Origin: Ophthalmolycus amberensis
Taxonomy: Eukaryota; Chordata; Actinopteri; Perciformes; Zoarcidae
Direction: 5' to 3'
DNA length: 64,000 nucleotides
Assembly: GCA_024529925.1 (NCBI GenBank)
Contig: JAFEUB010000846.1
Coordinates: 1,797,001 to 1,861,000 of the forward strand
Both the position numbers and the translations under genes were made by a program. This document shows positions 13,521 to 26,000 of the stretch, piece after piece; within the stretch, counting starts at the first letter, position 1, and each line of letters opens with the position of its first letter. The notes under the pieces are model-generated. The model was not told where the DNA came from, searched no databases, and saw nothing but the letters and a program-made list of their open reading frames with translations.

Positions 13521-14084
13521 CGTTCTCTCTTCTACAAAATCCCAATTTTCCAGGTGCAGAGGTCTGTAGAATAGAGCCGGAGCCACTCATCAGGAAACAG
13601 CATTATTCTCCATCAGCACTGTGGAGCGTCCAAGCTATTATACCATCCACCACTAGCATGCACATACAAATGGAGTTTACCACTTGACAGAGAGTGCGAT
13701 GGGGCCTGAAAAGCATAAGGGTATGAGTGGTACCGCACTCGATCAGTGGCAGAGTGAGTTCATTTTCATCTCCCATACAGAGTATGCTCCACTTGTGCTG
13801 CAGTGATTTAATGCAAAATGACGAAATGCACATTCCACAGGCACATTATACAGCATTTGGAGTTGAAAGCTCACCAGAGTGTCAACACATGTATATTTTC
13901 TTAGATCAGTAGATCACTGCATTTCAGCTTTGTGTAAGTCTTCACAATGTATCTTCTCAAGATCAAGTCTGAACATAATGCAAATGTATAGCATAATAAA
14001 GTCGTTAGAAGTACATGAAGGCAGATGAATGGTGCATTCCTCTCTTACAGTCTCACCTGGGTGGAAAGAATAAACAATAAGAAT

Positions 14085-14327
14085 AAATGATAGTTCTCTC
14101 TACTCTCTACTCCCCAAAAACATCCGAGATTGCACTGACCTTTCCACATTCAAATCACAAATCAAAACTCACCTGTTCAAAACTGCTTTTAATGTGTGAC
14201 TATTATTGTGTACTTTGTTTTTAGTGTATTGTTTTTATATATGATGATTTTAATGTAAAGTGTCTTTGAGTGTCAAGAAAAGCGCTATATAAATAAAATG
14301 TATTATTATTATTATTATTATTACTCT
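14085..14327 (+). mobile_element. 5'-truncated LINE 3' end with (ATT)n tail
   Basis: The open frame here ends in LSTFKSQIKTHLFKTAFNV and then a stop. That is the typical last segment of the reverse-transcriptase ORF of L2/Rex1-type fish LINEs. It is followed by a 3' tail containing GAAAAGCGCTATATAAATAA and an (ATT)n run at 14302-14325. Everything upstream of this C-terminal piece is missing, as expected for a dead-on-arrival insertion. Confidence 0.75.
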
Positions 14328-14979
14328 TTCCACCCACTGTAGGCAGAGAGAACTGGATTTATTCAGACAGCTAATACACACAGTGACTCAGAGTGTATAC
14401 AGTGTGTGGATGAAATGGGCTCGAGAGGCTTTTCCTCTCACACAAAGCAAATATCTGTCCAGGAATAAGATATTGATTTGTCATTTCCCAGAGCTGAAGC
14501 TGAGTAAACAAGCTAAGCAGACGTGTGACCGGTGGCGGCTGATAATTGTTGTCCGGTAACAGTCAGAGGCCTTGGGAGGAAATGATACACGAAACTCAGA
14601 TGTGCTGTGTATCCTACATTATTCACATGACCGTACACGTACCTGGAAACACACACACATCTTCTGTTTGGTGGTCATTCGGGGAATCTTTTCTGCTCAA
14701 ACAAATCAATCAAATATTTATTCCCATGTTAACAGCATTCCACTTCCATGGCATGAACAACAACGCATTTCTCAGAGTCGACATGAATGTTTGATCTTTT
14801 TGTTTTGACTAAGAGGGTCCAGAAGAAGGGAGGCCGTTGAGTTTACGGTTTAAGAATTTAAATGTATAACAACAACAGTGAGTGTTTGTCTCTTTTTGAG
14901 TTCATTCCAGTGAAACAGCATGACACATACCATCATACTTTTCTCTTCTAGTCTCCTTTTATGTTTTTGCAAAGGACAT

Positions 14980-15020
14980 ACAGATAGATAGATGGACAGA
15001 CAGTGGACAGACAGGCAGAC

Positions 15021-15052
<32 letters not shown>

Positions 15053-15118
15053 GGGTGGGTGGATGGATGATAGATAGATAGACAGACAGACAGATGGACA
15101 GATAGACAGACAGACAGG
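14980..15118. repeat. GATA/GACA (Bkm-type) simple repeat
   Basis: Imperfect tandem GATA and GACA tetranucleotides, mixed with GGAC and GGTG units. The minus strand reads as a spurious Leu-Ser-Val-Tyr repeat ORF. Confidence 0.9.
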
Positions 15119-16573
15119 TGGGACCTACATATCTATATATTGACACTACAGTAGTTGCACAACTAGACTTCTTTGCAACACAATTCACTTCACTACAGTC
15201 TAAGGTATAATCTCTGTATTGTATAACGGGTTTTTTAACATCACCTATAATTTTGTCCATTTCATATTTTCGTTTTTCATGTGTTTCATTCAAACAGTTA
15301 TTATCCGTCTTCTTACCTCTCAGACTGTCTCTGTTCTGCTGTGACATGTGAATCAATAAAGGGTTATCTTTATTACGACATTGTGTTATTTATCCCTAAA
15401 TAAAATATCTCTGAGTGCCTTTCTCAGTAGCGGGTGCAATGTGTGATCAACTCCACCAGATGTCTCTAAATCCTCACAGCCTCTGCAGATTATTGCAGTG
15501 AAGTCATCCATCCAGTGGAGGGAAGCACGGTGAAATGCTGACGGTAACATGAGCGCATAGTAATACAAGGCTGTAGAAAACAGACAAAGAAGGACAAGCA
15601 GCGGGAGTAGTCAGAAACAAGTGATCCAAACCATGTAAACAGAGAAACTGTTTCCCTTATGTCCGCAAACAACCTGCTTCTTTCTGTTCAATCGTGTTTT
15701 TTTCTCGCTTCTCCAGCTGTTACAATATGGTAAGAGTCTTAATGTGAATAGATTTAGTTTGTAACATAAAGCCGTACTTGGTGAAAAAGAGTGACGCGCA
15801 TCTGGTGCAGATCAACAACAGATGCTGCGCGCACCAGGAAGTCTAGACACAGATATTCAGCGCGCGACTAATGACACATAAACGCTATTGAAATGCAGTA
15901 TCAGAACGTAAATAATATTGTGTAACATAACATATCAAACACATTGTTCTGAAAGTGTTTTTTCTCAGAATATTGTATTGTATATTTGAGCTCTTATTGA
16001 ATTGATTCGTAGCGCACAGTAGTCGGTCTATACATGCAAAATACTGTATTTCTTTTTAGGCTTGACAGTCTTCATGACCAAGGCTACTTACTTTCACAAA
16101 CAATCAGTAATTGTTTAAGTAAACAGCATCACTATGAAGACCTCTCACTTGCTGTAGCCCCCATTACAAATGCAAGTCTTTCAAGGATTTAAACCCCATC
16201 AGCTGTATTTATAAATGGGTCATAATAACCTTGTTTCAGATGTAAGCATGGTAGCCCAAGATTCCCTCACAGTGTGCTTAAACTAATCAGCAACAAGAGG
16301 AATAGACTCTTTATTGGGCAAAAAATGCTGTAGATGCAATCGAGACAACCTGTCATATCACTCACATCACTGATCAATATCTTTCATTGCTTAAAGAAGT
16401 ACACCGTGACCTCATTGGGAGGACCTGAATGTGAAATATCTGACTTGAGGACAAAAGATAACTGTTTTGCTGAATTGCCACAATGGAATCAATAGTTGGT
16501 TTCACAGTTATTTCAGATTTGTGCGTGCATTAAAATAATCATTTTTTTCTTCTTATTTAAGTGACATTCAGTC

Positions 16574-17428
16574 ATGGCTGAGGAACCAGCAGCAGAAATC
16601 CAACTACTCAGAAGCCAGAAGGTCAAGCTGATTGAAATTCTAAGCGCAGATGCCGATTTTGTCCTGCAGCATGCAGACTCTCGCTGTTTGCTGTCTCTTC
16701 ACAGCTACCAGCAGGTGAAAGCTTGCCGGGTTCCTAGTGAGAAGGTGACAGACCTGCTGGATCACATCATCCAGAGGGGTCCTGAAGCAGCGCGAGGTCT
16801 GCTGGACCTGCTGAACGACCAGGCCCTGCAGGACACCTTCCCAATGCTTCGCTTTATTAAGGATGTGCAAGTCAACACACTGTCTTCAGGTAGGACAAAG
16901 TCTGTTCAGTAGTTTCAGTAATCTCATTCTATAATACTGGTAGTTTCCAATGTGAAATATATAAGTGTTCTCTTTACAAGGAAAGGGCAAACCATCACGA
17001 AAGAGAAAACCAGCTTCTGACTTACAAGAGACCATTACATCCAAAAAGATCTGCAACAAAGGTGGGTCACAGTACACTCAAAGCTATTCTCCTTAAAGCA
17101 TTGTAAAGAACGTCACCTACTGTATCCACCTCTGTCTCACTGCACAGGCCCGAGCTTAGTGAAGGAGAGGCAGCTGATGATCGTGGCTCGTACCATTGGC
17201 AGATCTTGGAGGGAGATCGGCAGACTGGCTCTGGACGTCTCCTCTGTGAAGCTGGAACAGATTGAAGAAGAGAATTCGGTCCATGTGGAGCGAGTGTTCG
17301 CCATGCTGCGCTTCTGGAGAACCCGCCAGAGGGAAAAAGCCACTGCTGCTCACCTGCACTCGCTGCTCAGTCAGAACGACTGGGCGCTGCCACCTGAAAG
17401 CATTGACTCGCTGTTGGAGACTGACTGA
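16574..17428 (+). CDS. CARD plus death-domain adaptor protein (CRADD/RAIDD-like architecture)
   Basis: The CDS has three exons, 16574-16889, 16981-17061 and 17148-17428, all in phase, giving 225 residues. Residues about 5-100 form a CARD-like six-helix region (LRSQKVKLIEILSADADFVL; then ITDLL-type helices around DLLDHIIQRGPEAARGLLDL). Exon 2 is a short lysine/arginine-rich linker (GKPSRKRKP), possibly a nuclear localisation signal. Residues about 137-222 form a death domain (LMIVARTIGRSWREIGRLAL; then RVFAMLRFWRTRQREKATAA). In the family, CARD plus death domain bridges caspase-2 or other CARD proteases to death-domain scaffolds such as PIDD or receptors. The start is the first ATG after acceptor 16560-16561. 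AATAAA lies at 17549-17554. The death domain looks closer to FADD than to RAIDD, so I do not assign the cradd symbol. Confidence 0.8.
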
Positions 17429-18426
17429 GGCCTTCACTGCCGGGTACTTGCCGAGACTGCAACCCTGTTTTAACTCACAATGAGTGTGTTTCTCTAGACT
17501 CATTCCATATCAGGAAAAACAACACTTGAAGACTTTCATACTCTATGGAATAAACCCGGAGTACCATTTAGTGCCACTGAGGCCTTTTGTTCAAGGTTCT
17601 TCATACACAGAGTATGTATAGAAGTTTGTCATCCTGATTGTTCATACTGTAATTCTGCTACTATGCTGAATTACGGGACTAAGGACAGAGGGTGTCTGGC
17701 CGATTGTAAAGCCTTGACATTAAGATGTTAAGGTCAATGATCTTCTTTTATATTACAGCTTTCATTACAATAATACAAAAAGAAACTGAGTTTTGTTTTA
17801 TGAAAGTTCTTTGAAAGAACTGTTTTTTTAAATTCTCTGTTCATGGTGTCTGTGTTAATGATTATTCTCCTTCCAGTCATATTAAGACGATACACCATGG
17901 CATTTAAATCATATTTTTATCTTTGTATGTTTTGGTTTATGGTTTTCTTAACTCAACATTTGATAAATGTAGTTTGTGAGGGGAAATGTGCCTTATTCAT
18001 CTAAATATATTGGTCTTTAAATGTACTGTTTACCTAAATTAAATGAACCATACATCTTGGTGTGTCTTTTGAGATAGCGACTCTGTGCCTATAGTTCCAC
18101 TGCTGTGTTGCTCCTCTCATTATTTTCCCTCCAGGCAACATTATATTTATGGGACAAAGGTAAATTCTATGGAAGCCCATTTCCAACAGCAAAAAACTTT
18201 TTTTTATAATAAAGTTATTATTTATTTTTTTCATTTTTATTTACGACAACAAAAACTAAAAAAAGAGAAATTATGAAATAGAAAGTCGAAATTATAAGAC
18301 ACTTTACCACAACAGTCATAGAAGCAGCTCTTCATAGGTCACCCTACATTTGACATATAAATGGATTGTGAGTACATTGAACACTACTTTAAACGTGTCT
18401 GTACAACAGATGAAATACTTCAATTG
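17429..18426. other. 3'UTR of the CARD-death gene and intergenic DNA
   Basis: The 3'UTR probably ends just after the AATAAA at 17549-17554, or at a later site. The rest is AT-rich, with no coding signal. Its last 8 bp (TTCAATTG, 18419-18426) are the left target-site duplication of the hAT element that follows. Confidence 0.5.
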
Positions 18427-19731
18427 CAGTGGCGGCTGGTGGAACATTTTCTAGGTCGGGCCATCCAATCAATTTCAGCAAACATCCCAGTTTTAATGCC
18501 AAAAAATGACAGTATCAACCACGCATTACTACTTTGCAGTTAAATATTTAACATTTATTCCAACACGAAAAAAGCAGTAAATAACGCTTTGATAAACACG
18601 TCAGGACATCATATTTTTGTCACCTTCACAGGGAATTCAGTATAATATATATATCAGAATCAGAATCAGCTTTATTGGCCATGTATGCGTGCGCATACAT
18701 GGAATTTGACTCCGGTTACACATTACTCTCATCGTACATACACACATATGAAATATATACAATAAACAAGAGAAATATAAGAAAAACAAGGACATTTAAC
18801 AGCTATATACAATAAGCATAAATATATCCCAAACAAAAGTGTGTATATATATATATCATACAAAAGTGCAAACAGAGGTAGTAGTGCAATATGACTTATT
18901 TATTGTTCATGACTTATTTATTGATATATATATATATCATATAATAATATGCAGTATAATATAAAACACACACATACATATATAGATATATACAGTATCT
19001 ATATATATATAGAATATAATATAACATGTTTATTTATTGAGATGCCCCTATGGACCTTGTTATAGGAGGTAAAGATCAGGAGAAGTTAACATGAAGTGTA
19101 ATTATGAATACTGATGTTAAATTAAGCTATGATGAGTTTTCACTGTTAATTTAACATCTCTATTAAATGTTGATGTCTCCATGACCAAGTTAAGCAGATG
19201 AGACTGAGGACATGTAGAAGAACAGATGTTCACTTTGCCTAATATTTAGCTTGACAGAGTTCTCCATGTGTGCCTGGTGTTCTCATGTTTCCTTCTGGGA
19301 TCAGCTCTTTGGCAGAATCCGGTTCTCCTCTCAAACGGGTCTTGGAGGAGTACTGCTCGCCTGTAGAGACTTCTCCTGACGAGGACGCGCTAGCTCGTCG
19401 TTTGGCCAAAGTCGAGCTGAATATATTTGAGGACGCTGATTGGCTAAATGGTATGTCACTCATTTATATCTTTAATCAGCAATTGGCTAAACTGCTTCAC
19501 AGACCCGCCTCCTGTGGGCCATTTCTCCAATGCCCCCAGCGCTGCTGAGACATGCAGACAGGCGGAGAGGACGTGCAGGAAAAGCATATATTTTGCGCAG
19601 ATATCATATTTTACAAATATTACTGGGTATGTCAAAAACACAAATATTGACAATTAATTTATTTGTGGCTCAAGGAGGGGAGCTCAAGATGGGGCCGCGC
19701 CCCATGGCCCTCTATTGGCCAGCCGCCAGTG
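18427..19731. mobile_element. Non-autonomous hAT element, copy 1, carrying a nested retroposon tail
   Basis: The left terminus is CAGTGGCGGCTGGT; the right terminus is CCAGCCGCCAGTG (one mismatch to the expected inverted repeat). Flanking 8-bp duplications TTCAATTG (18419-18426) and TTCAATTA (19732-19739) match at 7 of 8 positions. An 8-bp duplication plus CAGTG ends define the hAT superfamily. No transposase is present. The element aligns block by block with copy 2 at 20508-21694. Relative to copy 2 it carries an extra segment at about 18655-18970 starting with the common fish tail TCAGAATCAGCTTTATTGGC, and it lacks about 175 bp equivalent to 20965-21140. Confidence 0.9.
18655..18970. mobile_element. 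Retroposon 3'-tail-like insertion nested in hAT copy 1
   Basis: It begins with CAGAATCAGAATCAGCTTTA followed by TTGGCCATGTATG, a motif frequent in fish LINE 3' tails, and continues into AT-rich microsatellite-like sequence. The corresponding position in hAT copy 2 lacks it, so it entered copy 1 later. The exact right boundary is blurred by TATA repeats. Confidence 0.6.
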
Positions 19732-20024
19732 TTCAATTATACTCAGCAAACGCACCCTTGAGAGGATTTTCAGCAAGAAGCAGCTCTGGCGTATAAAGAA
19801 TAAAACTGACTTTCCATCTCATAATGTCTATCTTTATGTCTATCTTTTTGTGTGTGTGTGTGTGTGTATTTAAAAAAATTAATTATTCTTTTTTTTTTGT
19901 AGTGATTTTGTATTTGTTTTGGCAGCAATGGGCTTCCATACTATTCCCTCCCCCTACCACGGAACTTGTGAAGAAGCCATTTTCTGCCGTCTACCTTCTC
20001 AGTACAGCCGCTAAAAGGGAAGAG

Positions 20025-23000
20025 ATGGCAAACATGTTCCCGGACCCATGTAAGTAGAGTGTGCTATACATGTCTGTTCTTGTTTATAACTCTTCTGGCA
20101 GTGCTTGTTCATGCGTTTAAACTTTAACTGTTCTGACAACAGTGGAAGGGCAGGATTCAGGCATTCTCCGTGACCTGAATGAGCCTCTAGTTGACCATAC
20201 AGAGGGCCAACTCTTCTTGAACGATGCCTTCAAAATTATTATGGAGGAGGTGCTCTGCAAGGGCACGGACGTCAATCAAAAGGTCTCTTGCTGCCTAAAA
20301 ATCACAATGGTGCCAGATTAGAGTGAGTACTCTGAGAAACTCATAAGCCACGTGTTCTTCTGGCAGGTGTGTGAGTGGAAAGAGCCCGAGGAGCTGGCTC
20401 TGCTGCTGGATCTGGAGCTGAGGGAAACGGGGGAGCCCCCACACAGGCTCCTACAGAGGTTTAAAGATGTCGCCAAGTACAGCATCAAGACAAGTAAGAC
20501 TGCTGAGCAGTGGCGGCTGGTGGAAAATGTTCGAGGTAGGGCCATCTTATCAATTTCAGCAAACATCCCAGTATGATTTAATGCAAAAAAAATGTAAGTA
20601 TCAAACACGCATTATTACTTGGCAGTTAAATATTTAACATGTATTCCAACACGAAAACAATCAGTAAATAACACTTATATAATATAATATAACATGTTTA
20701 TTTATTGAGATGCCCCTATGGACCTTGTTATAGGAGGTAAAGATCAGGAGAAGTAAACATGAAGTGTAATTATGAATACTGATGTTAAATTAAGCTATGA
20801 TGAGTTTTCACTGTTAATTTAACATCTCTATTACATGTTGATGCATCCATGACCAAGTTAAGCAGATGAGACTGAGGACAACTATGTAGAAGAAAAGATG
20901 TTCACTTTGCCGAATATGTAGCTTGACAGAGTTCTCCATGTGTGTCCTGGTGTTCTCATGTTTCCTTACCTCCTCACTCCCGTAACTGTCCGTGCTGGAT
21001 CCGTCCCCGTTGTTTTAAAAAGCTAAATAAATGATTAGCATGACGTCATCCAGCTAGCCAAACCTGTCTGGTGTACAGCTAGTGAAGCTTCGCATGTAGT
21101 CTGCTATCTGATTGTGAGGTCAGGCTGATCTGATATCAGCTCTTTGGCTGCAGAATCTCCGCCAAAGTTCTCCTCTCAAACGGGTCTTGGAGGAGTAGTG
21201 CTCGCGCTGGCGCGGGCGCCTGTAGAGACTTCTCCTGACGAGAACGCGCAGCGAGGGGGGCCTGATCGTTCTAGCCCCAAGCTGAATCTATTTGAGGGCG
21301 CTGATTGGCTAAATTGTATGTCACTCATTTATATCTTGAATCAGCAATTGGCTAAACTGCTTCATAGACCCGTCTCTTTTGGGCCAAAACGATCAAGCCC
21401 CCCTAGCTGCGCGGTCTCAGTGTCGTGCACACAGGCAGAGAGCACGAGCAGAGAGCACACAGGCAGAGAGCACGAGCAGAGAGCACACAGGCGGAGAGGA
21501 CGAGCAGGAAAAGCATATATTTTGCGCAGATATCATATTTTACACACATTACTGGGTACATTCCATAGTTCAAAAACACAAATATTGACAATTTGTATAA
21601 TTTATGATTATTATAATTTTTTTTTTTTTTTTTTTTTTTGTGTGGCTCATGGTGGGGCCATGCCCCATGGCCCTCTATTGACCAGCCGCCACTGCTGCTG
21701 AGACACTGATTGTCTGTAGATTATAGATTGTCCATTGTTCATTCATGATAAGACTGCTTTGGTTTCTTTCAGGTCACCCACGTTTTCTTAATCAGCTGTT
21801 TGCAGGAGTGGACTATCATGCCCTGGCTGGCCGATTCCTCACTGAGGCTCTCAACACTAACCTGTAAGAATCAACGTACTGTATAACTAAAGCATGTAAG
21901 CCCATCATTTTTAGGTGGATGAAAAAGTCTGTTAAATATGATGCAATATATACGATAATGTGACCGTATTAGTCTGTGGAGGAAGAAGTAAATGGAGCAA
22001 CAACCTGGCACAGAACAGACAGAAACCCACAAGCCATATTCAAACCAGCAAGTTGAGAGCATGTTAATCATAAAAGTAACAGCCAATGATCAAAACCAGG
22101 TATGCAAACAGAGACATGGGGCAGGCGAAGTATCAGAGTCTGGATTATTTACTATTCTAACTCCTTGTGTCCCAAAATGACTTGCAAAAGGCCCCAAGGA
22201 CTTAAAAAATATAACTTAACTGTATGCTACTTTATCTATACTTGTACTTCAGAAGACATTTTCCTGAAATGTTACTGGTAAAGTTGCAGATTTAGATTTT
22301 ATTCAAAAATATAACAATTCTAATAAGATGCATAATAAGTCATTAAACTGTCCAGCATCATATTCAAATTGAAAGCTTGAACAGATGTTTAGTACATTTT
22401 GTGCTGATAATGCCTCTTTTTCACTTGAAGTTGCAGGATAACCATTGCTCCACTTGGGTTAATCTTAACTATTGTTGCTTAATTTATGTGAGCCTTCAGT
22501 CCAAAGGGCCTTTGTCAGCCTTCGTCTTCTTCTACCACTTACAAAATGTACATTTTCAGTTAGACAAAGGGTGAAAAGCGCTGCTGCTCACAGTCAGAAA
22601 CATCAGTGAAATATACACTTAGCAGAGCTTATTTCCAAATTAGTGGCGTGTTTTGACATAACTGCCGTGGTTATAAAGAAGAGTGGATTTCATTAGCGGA
22701 GGTATTTTGATGGCGGTAAGGTTATTCGTTTTTTAAGTTGGTATCAATTCATAAACCAGGGAAATGCAGTCTTACTCGAGGGGGACAAACACAACCAAGA
22801 CGTGGCTTACTCACAGTCACACGGATTCACTGGTGGAAATATTCGATAATGTGAACAAATCCTAACCGTAGTTAGTTTACTGTTGGCGGCACATTCCTGC
22901 TTGGGTAAATAACGGAGCAAACAGCATAGGCAAGGCAAGGCAAGGCAAGTTTATTTGTATAGCACATTTCAACAACAAGGTAATTCAAAGTGCTTCACAT

Positions 23001-26000
23001 AAAAACCATTAAAAGCATCAAAACATAAGGCAAAAGAAAAGGAGATTTAAAAACAATTAAAGAAACAGTATAAGAAATACAATTCAGTAGTAAGATGCAG
23101 AATGCAGGAAATTGATTAATATATTAATTGAATGTGGTTCAATTAAAGGCAGCAGCAAACAGAAAAGTCTTCAATCTTGATTTAAATGAGCTGAGGGTCT
23201 CAGCAGACCTGCAGCTTTCTGGGACTTTGTTCCAGATATGTGGAGCAGAAAAACTGAACGCTGCTTCTCCATGTTTAGTTCTGACTCTGGGAACAGAAAG
23301 TAGACCAGGTCCCAGATGACCTGAGGGGTCGGGATGGTTCATAAGGTAGCAGCAGATCAGAGATGTATTTTGGCCCTAAACCATTCAGTGCTTTGTAAAC
23401 CAACAGCAGGATTTTAAAGTCAATTCTTTGTTGGACAGGAAGCCAGTGCAAAGACCTCAGAACTGGAGTGATGTGATCCACCCTCCTGGTCTTAGTGAGG
23501 ACTCGAGCTGCAGCGTTCTGAATCAGCTGCAGCTTTCTGACGGACTTTTTACAGAGACCTGTAAACACACCGTTACAGTAGTCCAGTCTGCTGAAGATAA
23601 ATGCGTGGACAAGTTTTTCCAAATCCTGTTGAGACATAAGTCCTCTAATCCTTGATATATTCTTCAGGTGATAATAGGCTGATTTTGTAATTGTCTTGAT
23701 ATGGCTGTTCAGGTTGAGGTCTGAATCCATAACTACACCTAGATTTCTGGCTTGGTTTGTGGGTTTTAACATCAGTGACTGAAGCTGAGCGGTGATTTTC
23801 AATTGTTCGTCCTTGGTACCAAAAACAATTACTTCTGTTTTATCTTTGTTTAATTGAAGAAAATTCTGGCACATCCAGTTGTTGATTTGTTCAATGCAGT
23901 TACCCAGCCCTTGTATGGGATTATAGTCCCCTGGTGACATAGTTATGTAGATTTGTGTGTCGTCTGCATAATTATGATAACACACTTTGTTGTTTTCCAT
24001 AATCTGAGCTAGTGGAAGCATGTAGATGTTGAACAGAAGAGGCCCCAGTATTGAACCTTGGGGAACACCACATGTCATTTTAGTCAGCTCTGATGTGTAA
24101 TCAGCTACGGACACAAAGTATTCTCGGCCCTTCAAGTAGGATTCAAACCAGTTAAGTGCTGTGCCAGAGAGTCCCACCCAGCATAGCAAGATTTCAGAAT
24201 CTAACTTCATCAGACACGTAGGCCTGTTATTTTATAATTCATTCCCATGCTGCTGACAGCTCCTCTACCGATAGCAGAGTCTCTCCCTAGCACAGCTCCA
24301 CTTGGGACAGCTGTTAAAGGAGGTTTAATTCAGTAACATAAGATGACTATAGGTCCCCAGCAATACACCCGCCATGTGTGGAGTAGATTGGATTAACGGT
24401 ACTCGAGATATGCAAAGGACACACAGACAGAGATTCCGTGCTTCATAGGTACAAAGCTTGAGTAAATGTACTAAATTACTTTCCGCTTCTGGTGTGGTAA
24501 TGTTTGTGTGTGTGTATAAAATGTAGAATATAATGCAATAGTATGAAATACGACTTAAACATTTTGTGTGTCAATGGCAGCTTCACCTATGAGGTGGCCC
24601 CCGTGTTTGTGCTGATGGAGACTGAGGTTCTGAGAGGACTGCGAGAGATGATTGGCTGGACAGAAGGTGACGGTCTTTTCTGCCCAGGGGGTTCTGCCTC
24701 TAATATGTACGCCATGAACCTCGCACGCTACCAACGTTTTCCAGAGGTCAAAAGTAAGGGGCTGTGTGGTCTCCCAAGACTAAATGTCTTTACATCTTCA
24801 GAGGTAAGGATTGGCCATCAAACAGACAGAGATGTTTGTTGACACGCACTGTAGTTTATAGGCATTTCTCATTTTGTACATCCTTGATTCCTTTCCTTGC
24901 GAGGGAGAGAGAGGAGTTAAGGCAACAGACATTTAACAAATTCCTTTTAAAGTGACATCAATCAATTATGACGTGAGTCACAGCTGCATCAAAGATGCTC
25001 TGGAACTGTCTCCGGCTGCATCAGCTGTTCATTGTTTTGCACAACACTTTTGCAACGTTCACAACGTGGTATAATGTGACAAATGTTCAGATGTCACACA
25101 CAGACACACGTGTATATAGCCTACACATTTTATTGTGTGAAGCACTGCAACTACGAAGAAAGTGACTTATGATTGAGTGATATATTCTATATATATATTA
25201 TATGCACACAAACAGTCCTGTCTATCTATATGACAACATGCAATACAGCAAATGAGGGCTAAATGCAAGAGAACGGTCTTATCGATTTGATGTCCGCAGC
25301 TGTTTGCACCTCTAAACATCATGTCACGATTATAGCAGTTGAATTGGATGTCGCCTACATTTAATATATAAATACAAGTAATATCCAAGGGAAATGTTGT
25401 CAAAGAATTTGTTTAGAAAAGCGTGTTATGAAGCACTACACACAAGCAGTGAGGGGCAGAAAGTTTGATCCTTCATTTGATCATCTTAAATAACTACAAA
25501 TTCTGAATACAAAAGGAACTGTTACATTTGTAGAGTTCTGGTTTGCGATCATTCCACGCCTCTTTTATTTATAACGGGTGCCGAAAAGGCTTCCGCAAAG
25601 GATACAGCGGTGTTTCCTCCCTCATAGCTCTTCCGGCGAGCTCCGAGGGGGCAGAAGAAAATCGAGAAATGAGAAATGCCCTACGTGTTGTTTTTTCAGA
25701 GCCATTACTCTGTGAAGAAAGGGGCTGCCTTTCTGGGAATTGGGACAGACAATGTTATCATAGTGCAAGTGGATGAAAGGTAAAGTGTTTTTCATAATAA
25801 CAGCTGAAACCATTGATAATAAATGAGCTCGTTCATTTTCATGATCAATTAAGTGCTTAAAGGTGCATATAAGTGATTCAGAGCATAAATATAGCAGCAA
25901 ACTATTGGCATGTAAATATACAGTGGATGATGTTTACCTGGAGGTGTGAATCTTCACTGGCGATTGACTTGTCAACGATTCGAAAGCATCACAATGTATC

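Larger units (their letters stand above)
10725..16573. other. Gene-poor DNA upstream of the CARD-death gene
   Basis: The stretch contains several microsatellites, a truncated LINE 3' end and a GATA/GACA repeat, each listed separately. Near its right end, a GTAAGAG donor after 15729 and the acceptor at 16560-16561 could define a 5'UTR intron of the gene that starts at 16574. The surrounding 15660-15900 region is richer in CpG than the flanks and could be its promoter. No other coding exon is supported. Confidence 0.45.

Noticed and set aside
14850..15356. 168-codon minus-strand ORF with Leu-Ser-Val-Tyr repeats
   Set aside because: Generated by the GATA/GACA simple repeat.
19270..19548. 92-codon ORF with an acidic, soluble-looking sequence, echoed at 21144-21701
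   Set aside because: Lies wholly inside the hAT copies; the frame is not preserved between them and it is not transposase-like.
23128..23655. Plus-strand ORFs over the LINE
   Set aside because: Antisense shadows of the reverse-transcriptase frame.
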